Source of the DNA: Chloroflexota bacterium
GTDB lineage: Bacteria; Chloroflexota; Anaerolineae; Anaerolineales; Anaerolineaceae
Reading direction: 5' to 3'
Assembly (NCBI GenBank): GCA_021779955.1
Contig: JAJXZS010000043.1
Span: 1-36,829, forward strand
Length of the DNA: 36,829 nt
A program made the translations under genes and the position numbers. Shown here piece by piece: positions 8,427 through 15,995 of this stretch (its first letter is position 1; each line of letters starts with the position of its first letter). Below the pieces are notes generated by a model. That model worked only from the letters and a program-made list of their open reading frames with translations. It was not told where the DNA came from and made no database searches.

Positions 8427-8510
8427 ATGGCAAGCGCTTGCGAACCCGCCTGGCCGGTTCTCCAGGAGCACTACCGCATCGATGAGCGCGGACCGCAGGT
8501 GCTGCCCTGA
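8427..8510 (+). pseudogene. possible gene debris (27-codon open frame)
   Basis: A GC-rich patch with a short frame ending VLQEHYRIDERGPQVLP, stop TGA at 8508-8510. The base composition and residue mix look more like the C-terminal end of a once-coding sequence than random DNA, and the frame can be extended leftwards to a TAG at about 8385. I do not recognise a family. It could equally be chance. Confidence 0.2.
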
Positions 8511-8534
8511 CCGACCAAGTACCCACCTTCTCGC

Positions 8535-8564
8535 CAACCTTAAAATTTCCGTTTTCAACCTTAA
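8535..8564 (+). repeat. direct repeat CAACCTTAA x2, 21-bp period
   Basis: Two exact copies of CAACCTTAA begin at 8535 and 8556, that is, two helical turns apart on the same DNA face. The second ends 16 bases before the -35 box of the strong promoter that follows. The spacing suggests a dimeric or tandem activator or repressor site, but no regulator is identified. Confidence 0.45.
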
Positions 8565-8580
8565 GATATTCCAAAACCTC

Positions 8581-8608
8581 TTGACTAATAGAACATATGT
8601 GCTATAAT
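8581..8608 (+). promoter_or_regulatory. strong sigma-70-type promoter with embedded LexA-box-like palindrome
   Basis: TTGACT (8581-8586), a 16-base spacer, then TATAAT (8603-8608) with an extended -10 TG (TGCTATAAT). Between the boxes lies TAGAACATATGTGCTA (8589-8604), a palindrome with a single mismatched pair. Its core GAACATATGTGC differs by one base from the GAAC-N4-GTTC SOS box known from Gram-positive LexA. A repressor bound there would block RNA polymerase directly. The start would fall near 8615, just at a small CCCC/GGGG inverted repeat. Promoter call strong; LexA identity inferred. Confidence 0.6.
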
Positions 8609-8631
8609 AAACCCCAACGGGGATTTTGCAC

Positions 8632-8892
8632 ATGAACAAATGGATAGATCGAACAGGGTCGGCCTTACAATCAGATTGCAGATGGGTCACAGGGCAAGTG
8701 GGTAAAGCCTGGAGTGGTTCAATTGAATTGAAGAATCAATTCAATATCAATTCAATCCTTTTTGGGTTCTGCTGGGCTCTACCGCTCAGGCGTGCGTTAT
8801 CTCGTCCAGAACTTACGGTGGGCATTCGATTTTTCGTACTCGATTTTCGAATAGCGACAATGAACCACGCGGCCTTGCTGGGGATTGCTTGA
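8632..8892 (+). CDS. doubtful small ORF downstream of the LexA-like promoter
   Basis: An ATG at 8632, with GGGGA 8 bases upstream, opens an 86-codon frame. Only the first about 40 residues (MNKWIDRTGSALQ, then VTGQVGKAWSG) look protein-like. The frame then runs through an AT-rich hairpin and a region of poor coding character, and no known domain is recognised. It may be a short decayed gene, a chance frame in a non-coding transcript, or a real small SOS-type protein. It is listed only because of its placement behind a very good promoter. Confidence 0.2.
   Translation: MNKWIDRTGSALQSDCRWVTGQVGKAWSGSIELKNQFNINSILFGFCWALPLRRALSRPELTVGIRFFVLDFRIATMNHAALLGIA
8722..8756. repeat. AT-rich hairpin plus tandem 11-bp repeat
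   Basis: ATTGAATTGA (8722-8731) pairs perfectly with TCAATTCAAT (8736-8745) around the loop AGAA. The right arm belongs to a tandem 11-bp repeat, ATCAATTCAAT at 8735-8745 and again at 8746-8756, followed by CCTTTTT. The element may act as a weak terminator on the + strand or as a protein-binding site. Confidence 0.5.
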
Positions 8893-8947
8893 GGGGCAGT
8901 TTTCCAGCCGGTTGGCCGGAACGCTGGACTGGAGTCGCTTGCCGGAT

Positions 8948-10123
8948 CTATGCCGTATACGGGTAAATGGAGAGTTTGACAGGTATCCCACCGTTGACCA
9001 GGCGTATCGATCGGCTTGGCGCGCCAAGTCCAAGGTTTGCGATGAGCGTGTCGCTGCTCGAAAGAATGGCCAGGTTCCAGCCTGCGAAGGACTGCTTGAA
9101 GATCGAGCCAAACCGGGCATACAGATCGCGCAGGTCTTTGCCCTGCGACACCCGTACGCCGTAGGGTGGGTTGGTGACGATCCATCCTGGTTTATCGGGA
9201 GCTTCGAGCGATGAGACGGCTTGCCTGATAAAGGATATGTGACCCTTCAATCCTGCTCGCGATGCGTTGGCAGTTGCGCTTTCGATCGCTCCTTCATCCC
9301 GATCCGAGCCCAGGAGGAGAGTATCAGACATGGCAATCGACGAGCGGGCGGTTTGCAGAATACTGCGCCATTGCTCTTCCCGGTGGAGCGGCCAATGCGC
9401 AAACTGAAATTCTCGCGCGATTCCAGGGGCAATCTGGTTGGCAATCAGCCCTGCTTCGATGGGAATGGTGCCCGAACCGCAAAACGGATCGATAAGCGGA
9501 AAGTTGCCGTCCCAACCGCAGGAAAGCAGGATGCCGGCTGCAAGGTTCTCACGCAATGGAGCTTTGGCGGCAGCCAGGCGGTAACCGCGCCTGTGAAGCA
9601 GTTCGCCCGAACTGTCGATGCTGATGGTGCAGGCGTCATGGTCGAGTCGCACCAAGATCAGTTGACCCGGTTTGTCCTTGAGGGAGGTACAGTAAGTTTG
9701 CCCGGTTTGCTTGAAATGATCATTGACGGCTCCCAGTACGCGCTCGGCAACGCCGTCCGAATGGTAAAGGCGCGACTTGTGGCAGGTCACTGAAAAAAGC
9801 AAATTGGATCCTGGTTGGATGAACCCTTCCCATGGCAGGCGGCTGGCTTTCTTCCGCAACTCTGAAAAGGCGGCGGCATAGAAATTGCCAAGTCGAACGA
9901 GGACCCGGCTGGCTGTGCGGAGCTGCAGGTTGCAGCGGTAGATGTCATCAAGCGTGCCTTCGACTTCGAACCCGCCGGTTTCTTCACCGGCATGTGCTGG
10001 TGCGACTTCCCGGCTCGCCCCTGCAGCAGCATACAAGCCGAGAACTGCCAGTTCTCCGGATAAAGCCGGTTCCAAACCGGGCGGGCAGGAGATGTAGATT
10101 CTATATGTGGCTTTATTGATCAT
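8948..10123 (-). CDS. THUMP-domain class I SAM-dependent RNA methyltransferase (RlmL/YpsC-like)
   Basis: A 391-residue protein. The N-terminal about 170 residues resemble the ferredoxin-like plus THUMP RNA-binding module (starting YISCPPGLEPAL). The C-terminal half is a Rossmann methyltransferase with DPFCGSG (212-218) for SAM binding and NPPYG (318-322), the motif of N-methylating enzymes acting on an exocyclic amine. Related proteins make N2-methylguanosine in 23S rRNA. Length matches single-domain YpsC-type enzymes rather than the fused RlmKL. The start at 10123 overlaps the stop of the upstream YgiQ gene by 4 bases, so the two are translated as a coupled pair. The exact target base cannot be read from sequence. 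Confidence 0.88.
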   Translation of the reverse strand: MINKATYRIYISCPPGLEPALSGELAVLGLYAAAGASREVAPAHAGEETGGFEVEGTLDDIYRCNLQLRTASRVLVRLGNFYAAAFSELRKKASRLPWEGFIQPGSNLLFSVTCHKSRLYHSDGVAERVLGAVNDHFKQTGQTYCTSLKDKPGQLILVRLDHDACTISIDSSGELLHRRGYRLAAAKAPLRENLAAGILLSCGWDGNFPLIDPFCGSGTIPIEAGLIANQIAPGIAREFQFAHWPLHREEQWRSILQTARSSIAMSDTLLLGSDRDEGAIESATANASRAGLKGHISFIRQAVSSLEAPDKPGWIVTNPPYGVRVSQGKDLRDLYARFGSIFKQSFAGWNLAILSSSDTLIANLGLGAPSRSIRLVNGGIPVKLSIYPYTA

Positions 10124-11877
10124 TTGCGAGGGCCTTTCCGGGTCTGACGTGCAAGCGTGGGCGTTGCCTTATTTATATGCGCATCGATGCGTTTGGCACC
10201 AGTGACGATTTCCTTCTGTCTTTCCTTGCGCTTGAGGTTCTTTTCGACGAAAATCGGCGCGCTGCTGAAGGGATCTTTTTCGGTATAGTACATCACACTG
10301 GCATAGGTGGATGGTGTTGGCGTGAAAATTTGCACCTGCTCGGGCGTCAGCTTCAGGGAATGGCTGACAAATTCGTGCAGCCTCCTCATTTCGATCTCCC
10401 CGCAGCCGGGGTATGCGGCGATCAGGTAATAGGTCAGGAACTGGTTCTTGCCGGCTTCGCGCGAGAATTGGGTGAATTGCTTCTTGAATTCGATCAGCGA
10501 TTCAACTCCCGGTTTGCCCATCAGGCGCAGAACACCAGGCTCTGAATGCTCAGGTGCCACCTTCATCTGCCCCGAAACGTGATGCTGCACAACTTCGCGC
10601 AAATACTCTGTGCCGTTCTTCTGGTCAGCCATCACCATGTCATAGCGAATGCCTGATCCGATAAAAACTTTGCGAACACCGGGAATCGCTCTCAATTCCT
10701 TCAATAGCTTCGTCTGGCGTGAGTGATCGATCTTTAGCGCAGGGCAGGGTTCTGGAAAGAGGCAGCGCTTATCTTCGCAAACACCGGACTTGAGCTTTTT
10801 GGCACATTCGATGCCATACATGTTTGCCGTTGGGCCGCTGACGTCCTGGATGATCCCCTTAAATTCAGGCTCGAGCGCCATCGATTTTGCTTCATCGAGG
10901 ATCGACTCCTCGCTACGCCAGGTGACCGTCCTGCCTTCGTGGACCGCGATCGCGCAGAAGTTGCATTCGCCATAGCATCCGCGGTGCGTTGGGATGGAAA
11001 AGCGGATCGTCTCGAGCGCTTTTGCCGCGCCTGTCTTTTCATAATAGGGGTGCTGCCTGCGCTCGTAATGAATCCGGTACACGGCGTCGAGCTCTTTTTG
11101 ATTCAGGGGCAGTGCAGGCGGATTCTGGACGTAGTAGCGGTCAGCCTTCTTCTGCACCAGCGTCTTCGCCGTGATTGGATCGTTGTTCTTGTAAAACACC
11201 TCGTACATCTCGGCGAAACGATCCTTGTCTGCCGTTACTTCTTCGAAAGAGGGCAGTTCCTGCGCGCCTTCAGGGATCTCGTGCGACAGATAGGCCAATC
11301 CGCGGATGGACGTGGGGTCTGCCTGATGCTTCAACGCTGCAGCCAGCTCGAGCACGCTCTTCTCAGCCATGCCGTAGAGCAGAAAGTTGGCTTTACTGTC
11401 AAACAATATTGGAGCGCGTAATTTGTCTTCCCAATAGTCGTAGTGGGTGATGCGGCGCAGGCTGGCTTCGATACCGCCAAGCACAATGGGCGCAGTGTTT
11501 TTGAAAGCCCTGCGAATGAGGTTGCAGTACGCAATCACCGCCCGGTCGGGGCGTCTGTCGTTCACGCCACCTGGCGTGAAATCATCAGAGCGGCGTTTGC
11601 GCAGGGTGGCTGTGTAATTTGCCACCATGGAATCGACAGTGCCGCCTGTAACTCCCCAGAAGAGTTTCGGCTGCCCGAGACGTTGAATATCCGAAAGGTC
11701 TTTCGTCGAGGGCTGGGCGATGATTCCCACCCTGAAGCCTGCCTGCATCAACACCTTGCCGATGAGCGCAGCGCCGGAATAGGGAGAATCGATATAGGTG
11801 TCACCCGAAACCAGGATGATATCCAGATCCGACCAGCCCAAATAATTCAATTCTTCTATCGTAGTGGGAATAAACAC
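10120..11877 (-). CDS. YgiQ family radical SAM protein
   Basis: A 585-residue radical SAM protein with the 4Fe-4S cluster motif CYGECNFC (Cys 301, 305, 308) following the conserved stretch FSIPTHRGC. N-terminal landmarks typical of YgiQ are DIILVSGDTYIDSPYSGAALIG and GVTGGTVDSMVANYT; part of this region resembles a cobalamin-binding fold. The molecular function of YgiQ is not established. The start is GTG at 11877 with AAAGGTG upstream. The C-terminal tail is basic (TLARQTRKGPRK). It is followed directly by the RNA methyltransferase gene with a 4-base overlap, which hints at a link to RNA modification, though this is only context. Confidence 0.93.
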   Translation of the reverse strand: MFIPTTIEELNYLGWSDLDIILVSGDTYIDSPYSGAALIGKVLMQAGFRVGIIAQPSTKDLSDIQRLGQPKLFWGVTGGTVDSMVANYTATLRKRRSDDFTPGGVNDRRPDRAVIAYCNLIRRAFKNTAPIVLGGIEASLRRITHYDYWEDKLRAPILFDSKANFLLYGMAEKSVLELAAALKHQADPTSIRGLAYLSHEIPEGAQELPSFEEVTADKDRFAEMYEVFYKNNDPITAKTLVQKKADRYYVQNPPALPLNQKELDAVYRIHYERRQHPYYEKTGAAKALETIRFSIPTHRGCYGECNFCAIAVHEGRTVTWRSEESILDEAKSMALEPEFKGIIQDVSGPTANMYGIECAKKLKSGVCEDKRCLFPEPCPALKIDHSRQTKLLKELRAIPGVRKVFIGSGIRYDMVMADQKNGTEYLREVVQHHVSGQMKVAPEHSEPGVLRLMGKPGVESLIEFKKQFTQFSREAGKNQFLTYYLIAAYPGCGEIEMRRLHEFVSHSLKLTPEQVQIFTPTPSTYASVMYYTEKDPFSSAPIFVEKNLKRKERQKEIVTGAKRIDAHINKATPTLARQTRKGPRK

Positions 11878-11950
11878 TCAAAACACCTTTCAGACCCTTA
11901 ACAGCAATGAAGTATACCATTTGGATGGGAAAAGGTGATTAAGCACTTTT

Positions 11951-12793
11951 TCACGGTTTGCGCTTGACCGCCACAAAACCGACGGCGCCAGGGCCGAAAT
12001 GGACGCCGATCGCTGGCGAAACGTCCACAGAAAATTCGATGCCTTGATTTGGGGCGAATTTTTCAACCTGTTCAGCCAGCGAAGCAGCTTTTTCAGGGAC
12101 GCCGGTATGCACGATTGCCAGCCTCTCGAGGGGACCCAGGTTACGCAAGATCGAAACGAGGCGGTCCATCGATTGACGTGAAGTTCGGGCAAGCTCGAGT
12201 CCCACCTGCCCAAGGTGGATATGCACGACCGGTCGAATTTGCAGGACCGTCCCAACCCCCGCCACGATTTGGGAAATCCTTCCACTGCGCCGTAAATACT
12301 TCAGCGTATCGGCGGTTGCATAGGCGTATGTGCGTCGGGAAAGTTCGGTGATTTGCTTGACGATTGCTTCGAGGGTCTCGCCGGCCTGGGCTGCCCTTGC
12401 CGCTGCCTCGACGAGCAACCCCGTACCCAGCGAAAGCTGCCCCGAATCGAAAGGTCTTATGATCGATTTCGCCACGGATTCAGCTGCAAGCACAGCCGTG
12501 TTATATGTTGAAGCCAGCTTCGATGAGATGTGGATCGAGAGGACGGAGCTTGCGCCATTTTCGATTAGCGACCTGTAGGAATCCGTGAAGGATCCCAGGG
12601 AAGGCGCAGCGCTCGTCGGATAGAGAGAAGAATGATCCAATTTGGCATAGAACTCTTTACTGGTAATATCGATTCCATCCAGATAACTCCTGTCTGCAAA
12701 ATGGATGTGGCACGGCAAAACTGTGATTTCCAGCGTGTCCGTCAACGCCTTGGGGAGGTCGCAGGTGCTATCGGTGACGATTTTGACGCACAT
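11951..12793 (-). CDS. DegV family protein (fatty-acid binding)
   Basis: A 280-residue protein of the DegV family, which binds a fatty acid; some members (FakB) present it to a FakA kinase for incorporation into lipids. Visible hallmarks are CVKIVTDSTCDLP at the start, PTSAAPSLGSF (about 65-76) for head-group binding, and SSKLASTYNTA. The ATG at 12793 is preferred because family proteins begin right before KIVTDST; a TTG 12 codons upstream is possible. No fakA is seen in the window. It stands alone on the minus strand, with a divergent hydrolase gene about 100 bases away. Distant from the YgiQ start by 73 bases, so read-through into ygiQ is possible. Confidence 0.9.
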   Translation of the reverse strand: MCVKIVTDSTCDLPKALTDTLEITVLPCHIHFADRSYLDGIDITSKEFYAKLDHSSLYPTSAAPSLGSFTDSYRSLIENGASSVLSIHISSKLASTYNTAVLAAESVAKSIIRPFDSGQLSLGTGLLVEAAARAAQAGETLEAIVKQITELSRRTYAYATADTLKYLRRSGRISQIVAGVGTVLQIRPVVHIHLGQVGLELARTSRQSMDRLVSILRNLGPLERLAIVHTGVPEKAASLAEQVEKFAPNQGIEFSVDVSPAIGVHFGPGAVGFVAVKRKP

Positions 12794-12858
12794 GTCTCTT
12801 ATGCCCTTTCCATTAGCAATGGCGATCAATCATCTGCTTCCATTTTACCGCCAACCAG

Positions 12859-12864
12859 TATAAT
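12859..12864 (+). promoter_or_regulatory. candidate -10 box for the UlaG-like hydrolase gene
   Basis: TATAAT lies 40 bases before the ATG at 12899; only a poor -35 candidate (TTCCAT, 15-base spacing) is visible. An ideal Shine-Dalgarno AAGGAGG (12886-12892), 6 bases from the ATG, fixes the start of the gene. Confidence 0.4.
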
Positions 12865-12898
12865 CATTGCGTAGCCATCTCCACGAAGGAGGTCATGC

Positions 12899-13741
12899 AT
12901 GCCTTTTTCTCATGCACTTTTCGATTCGCTAGAGGTGCCGCCCCAAACCCTGTTGATTGAGTACCTGGGACAAGCAGGATACCGGATCAAAGCTGATAAG
13001 ACTTCCTTCCTGATCGACCCGTATTTGAGTAATTACGTTGTCGATGGCGGGTTTGGCCCTGCAGAAATCTTTCATAGGGAATTTCCACCACCCGAAAATC
13101 CCGTAGAATTATGCGACATCGATTTTATATTCATCACCCACGACCATGCCGATCATTGCGATCCGAATACGGTGCTTCCGCTCATCGAAGCGAATCCGGA
13201 GATTAAGATTATCTGTCCTGCCACGGCTGCCCGAAAGCTGCTTTCATTTGGCGTCGATCGTTCCCGCTTTATCGATCCCATCGTGGGGCAGCGCCTGTAT
13301 GCAGGCGACCTGGCGTTCACCGCGGTGGCTTCTGCTCATTACGAGCATGAACTCGACCCGCTCACCGGTACGGATATCTACCTTGGCTACGTGATCACTG
13401 TCAATGATGTTGTGCTCTATCACTCAGGCGATACCATTCTATATCCCGGCATGTACGATCAGTTGAGCCTTGCGTCCGACCATTTCGACGTGGTCTGCCT
13501 TCCTGTCAACGGCAGGGATGCTCAGCGTGAAGCGCAGGGGATGATCGGTAACCTGGATGCCGGCGAAGCCCTCGAATTGGCGCTTCAGCTCCAAGCCCAG
13601 GTGATGCTCCCGATGCATAACGACCTATTTGCAGCAAATCGGGTCAGCCCGGCAATCCTGGCCCAACTGGCGGATACGCGAGCTCCCCACCAACGAATCC
13701 ACTGGTTGAAACCCGGCGAACTGTACTGGTACATTCAATAA
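12899..13741 (+). CDS. UlaG-like metallo-beta-lactamase-fold hydrolase
   Basis: A 280-residue metal-dependent hydrolase. The metal-binding motif HDHADH is at 81-86 after strand DFIFIT; the first strands (LIEYLGQAGYRIKA, then FLIDPYLS) are typical of the UlaG group, which includes L-ascorbate-6-phosphate lactonase and N-acyl-phosphatidylethanolamine hydrolase-like proteins. Further metal ligands are likely in SAHYEHELD, YHSGDT and MLPMHND. No ascorbate or sugar-acid genes flank it, so the substrate is unknown; the UlaG-specific reaction should not be assumed. The start is fixed by a perfect ribosome-binding site. It is a single-gene unit, converging on slyD. Confidence 0.85.
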   Translation: MPFSHALFDSLEVPPQTLLIEYLGQAGYRIKADKTSFLIDPYLSNYVVDGGFGPAEIFHREFPPPENPVELCDIDFIFITHDHADHCDPNTVLPLIEANPEIKIICPATAARKLLSFGVDRSRFIDPIVGQRLYAGDLAFTAVASAHYEHELDPLTGTDIYLGYVITVNDVVLYHSGDTILYPGMYDQLSLASDHFDVVCLPVNGRDAQREAQGMIGNLDAGEALELALQLQAQVMLPMHNDLFAANRVSPAILAQLADTRAPHQRIHWLKPGELYWYIQ

Positions 13742-13775
13742 AAAAAGCAACCCGGCGATACCTCCGCCAGGTTGC
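13741..13775 (-). terminator. rho-independent terminator of slyD
   Basis: Stem GCAACC...GGTTGC plus GGCG/CGCC, one internal C-A mismatch and a 7-base loop. On the minus strand it is followed directly by six T, giving a clear intrinsic terminator for the leftward slyD transcript. The T-run shares a base with the stop codon of the convergent hydrolase gene; on the + strand there is no T-tract, so that gene may lack its own strong terminator. Confidence 0.75.
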
Positions 13776-13797
13776 AGTCTAATTTGCTGAGTTCCAA

Positions 13798-14346
13798 TTA
13801 GCTTCCGCAGCCGCAAGATCCATCTTCGCAGCCGCAGTCGCCATCACAATCGCAGTCGTCTTCAGAGTGGACATGACCGTGTTCCAGCTCTTCTGCAGTT
13901 GGAGCGCGCAGCCCAGCGATGGTGACATCGAATTGCAGGTCTTTGCCTGCCAATGGATGATTTGCGTTCAGGGTGACAGTCTCGTCATCGAATGCTTCGA
14001 TGACTGCCACAATGACTTCGCCATCTTCATCCTGGATCGAGACTTCCACGCCCTGTTCCATGGGGATTTCGGACGGGAATTCCGAGCGTCCGACAGTCAT
14101 GACCGCTTCGGGATCATAAATGCCATACCCTTCGGCGGCGGGAACAGATACGCTCTTTTTATCGCCGATGGACATTCCGTACAATTCCTTCTCAAGACCT
14201 GGGATGATATTTCCGCATCCCTGGATGAATTCGATGGGCTCGGAATCCTCGGAAGAGTCGACGATTTCACCATCGACTGTCAGCGAATAATCCATGCTAA
14301 CGACAAGGTCTTTTTCGACCTTACTAAAATTGGAGGTTGCGTTCAA
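13798..14346 (-). CDS. slyD: SlyD-like FKBP-type peptidyl-prolyl isomerase with metal-binding tail
   Basis: A 182-residue protein. The FKBP domain with an inserted 'insert-in-flap' chaperone domain spans about 10-155 (VEKDLVVSMDYSL at the start, FIQGCGNIIPGLEKELYGM and AAEGYGIYD following). It catalyses prolyl isomerisation and acts as a folding helper in the cytoplasm. The last about 30 residues are rich in His, Asp and Cys (HGHVHSEDDCDCDGDCGC and more), as in SlyD tails that bind nickel or zinc and serve hydrogenase maturation in some bacteria. No hydrogenase genes are in view. The start appears to be TTG at 14346 with AGAGAG 5-6 bases before; the nearest downstream ATG would cut into the domain. 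Confidence 0.88.
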   Translation of the reverse strand: MNATSNFSKVEKDLVVSMDYSLTVDGEIVDSSEDSEPIEFIQGCGNIIPGLEKELYGMSIGDKKSVSVPAAEGYGIYDPEAVMTVGRSEFPSEIPMEQGVEVSIQDEDGEVIVAVIEAFDDETVTLNANHPLAGKDLQFDVTIAGLRAPTAEELEHGHVHSEDDCDCDGDCGCEDGSCGCGS

Positions 14347-14392
14347 AACTACTCTCTTTCTGTCTCATGCTTCTCAAATGGAATAGGCGGCA

Positions 14393-14423
14393 ATTATATC
14401 ACGCGCGGCGCTGAATGGATCAA
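14393..14423 (-). promoter_or_regulatory. candidate slyD promoter
   Basis: Minus strand TTGATC, a 19-base spacer, and TATAAT (14393-14398), placing the start about 40 bases before the TTG start codon. The spacer is somewhat long; the -10 box is perfect. Confidence 0.4.
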
Positions 14424-14426
14424 GAA

Positions 14427-15995
14427 TCACAAGGTTGTCTCCACCGTATGCACACGGATTGCAGCTTCTCCGGGCACAGGGCATTTGAACTCACAGGTTC
14501 CGCAGCCGATGCATGTCTCGGAATTGACGACGGGTAGTTGAAGTTCAATCTTCTGCCCCTGCGGGTCTAGAATCGTGCGAGTCTCCAGATTGATTGCCTT
14601 CTTATCCAACGGACACATCTCTTCACAAACGATGCACGGCGTTTGATGCCCCCAGGCCAGGCAGATATCATGATCGATCACTGCCTTTCCGATCACCACT
14701 TTGTGCTTTTCATCGAGCAAAAGGGAAGGGATCGCCTGTACAGGGCAGGTCTGACCACAGGCATTGCAGTTGTAATCGCAAAATCCGTTTCGAGGGACAA
14801 AAACGGGCGTCATAAATCCTACGACAGAACTATTCTCAGGGTCAAATTGGAGTGCCTGGGTTGGACACGCTTTGACGCACAATCCGCAGCGGACACACTT
14901 TGAAAGCAGTCCAACTTCTGTTGATCCGGGCGGGCGCAACGCGAAACGGGTGTCAGGCAGCTTTAGCACATTCGAATTCACGATTACGGCGCCAACGGCA
15001 AAAGCTCCGAAGGATTCAAGAAAGGTTCGCCTGCCCGGATCGTACTCGTAGCCGGTTTCAGGTCTGGCAGCTTGCCTGAATGCAAACTCACTATTCTTGC
15101 AGGTTCCCAGGCAGTTGAAACAGAGGGTGCATTCTGATGGATCGCTTCTGAAGCCATGGGCTCGATCGATGGTTCCTGTGGGGCATGTCGCCTCGCATAA
15201 TCCGCAAGATGTGCATGAGTTCTTGACCGTGCGCCTGAAAAGCGAGAGTTTGGCTCCAAGGCCGAGCACTGCGCCAAGCGGGCATAGGTATCTGCACCAG
15301 AAGCGTTCAGCCAGGAAGTTGAGTGCGATCAGCAGGGCGAAAAAGCCCAAAACGATTGCCGGGTAAAGGAAGATTGCAGGGGTGGACTGGAAGACCGCCG
15401 GCCGCAGCCATTGATCAAATTTGTATACTGTATCGGCGAGAGGAGGTACATTCACAAGAATCAGTTCGAGTTGGTAGATCGACTTGTCCAATACAGGCAA
15501 AAGACCCACCGTCAATGTTCGCGTCGTAATCGTGATGGGATCGAGAAAGAGCAACGTCAGGTTGCTGAAGACTGCAGCCAGGATGGCGGTCAGGAGGATG
15601 GCATACTTGGCGCTTCTCAGTCTATCCGAAATGTGGGCTTGCTTCTTCCGAATCCGTGCAAGAGGGAAGATATCGAGGATTGTTCCAAGAGGGCAGAGCC
15701 AACCGCACCACGCCCGTCCGGCCACGAAACTGGAGGCGAGCAAAACAAGCGCCACACTACTGCCAATCAAAAAAGTCCTGCTGCTAATCATGGTCGTCAG
15801 CATGGTAAATGGACTGATGCGCACTGCCAGATTATTCGCTGGTGATGCCATCCCGCCCAAGCGAGTCGCCATGAGCGTGATCATGAACGCACATAACGAG
15901 AACGCCTGAATCCATCTTCTGGCTGAAACCAGGGTAGAACGCCTGCGTTTCCCTTTCTTATGCGCCTTAGGCGTATTATGATCAGGCATCGGCAT
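14427..15995 (-). CDS. membrane polyferredoxin, NapH-NapG-type fusion
   Basis: 522 residues. The N-terminal half is membrane-embedded: hydrophobic helices at about 30-50, 74-94, 130-150 and 207-229, with two CxxxCP motifs at helix ends (CGWLCPLG at 97-104, CRYLCPLG at 234-241) as in NapH/CcoG/NosR proteins. Cytoplasmic-type 4Fe-4S motifs follow at 261-271 (CTSCGLCEATC) and 289-299. At 321-345 comes GRRTFLESFGAFAVGAV, an internal twin-arginine-like segment plus hydrophobic stretch, then four more cysteine clusters (367-377, 406-417, 445-461, 495-505), as in NapG. It probably passes electrons across or along the membrane. It overlaps the DUF362 gene by 14 bases. GAGG precedes the ATG. The redox partner is unknown. 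Confidence 0.82.
   Translation of the reverse strand: MPMPDHNTPKAHKKGKRRRSTLVSARRWIQAFSLCAFMITLMATRLGGMASPANNLAVRISPFTMLTTMISSRTFLIGSSVALVLLASSFVAGRAWCGWLCPLGTILDIFPLARIRKKQAHISDRLRSAKYAILLTAILAAVFSNLTLLFLDPITITTRTLTVGLLPVLDKSIYQLELILVNVPPLADTVYKFDQWLRPAVFQSTPAIFLYPAIVLGFFALLIALNFLAERFWCRYLCPLGAVLGLGAKLSLFRRTVKNSCTSCGLCEATCPTGTIDRAHGFRSDPSECTLCFNCLGTCKNSEFAFRQAARPETGYEYDPGRRTFLESFGAFAVGAVIVNSNVLKLPDTRFALRPPGSTEVGLLSKCVRCGLCVKACPTQALQFDPENSSVVGFMTPVFVPRNGFCDYNCNACGQTCPVQAIPSLLLDEKHKVVIGKAVIDHDICLAWGHQTPCIVCEEMCPLDKKAINLETRTILDPQGQKIELQLPVVNSETCIGCGTCEFKCPVPGEAAIRVHTVETTL

Noticed and set aside
11931-11952. AAAAGGTG/CACTTTTT hairpin at the DegV stop
   Set aside because: A/T-rich stem with a G-T wobble and no proper T-tract after it on the minus strand; not convincing.
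12899-13741. Assigning L-ascorbate-6-phosphate lactonase (ulaG)
   Set aside because: Only fold-level likeness; no ula genes nearby, so no gene symbol is given.
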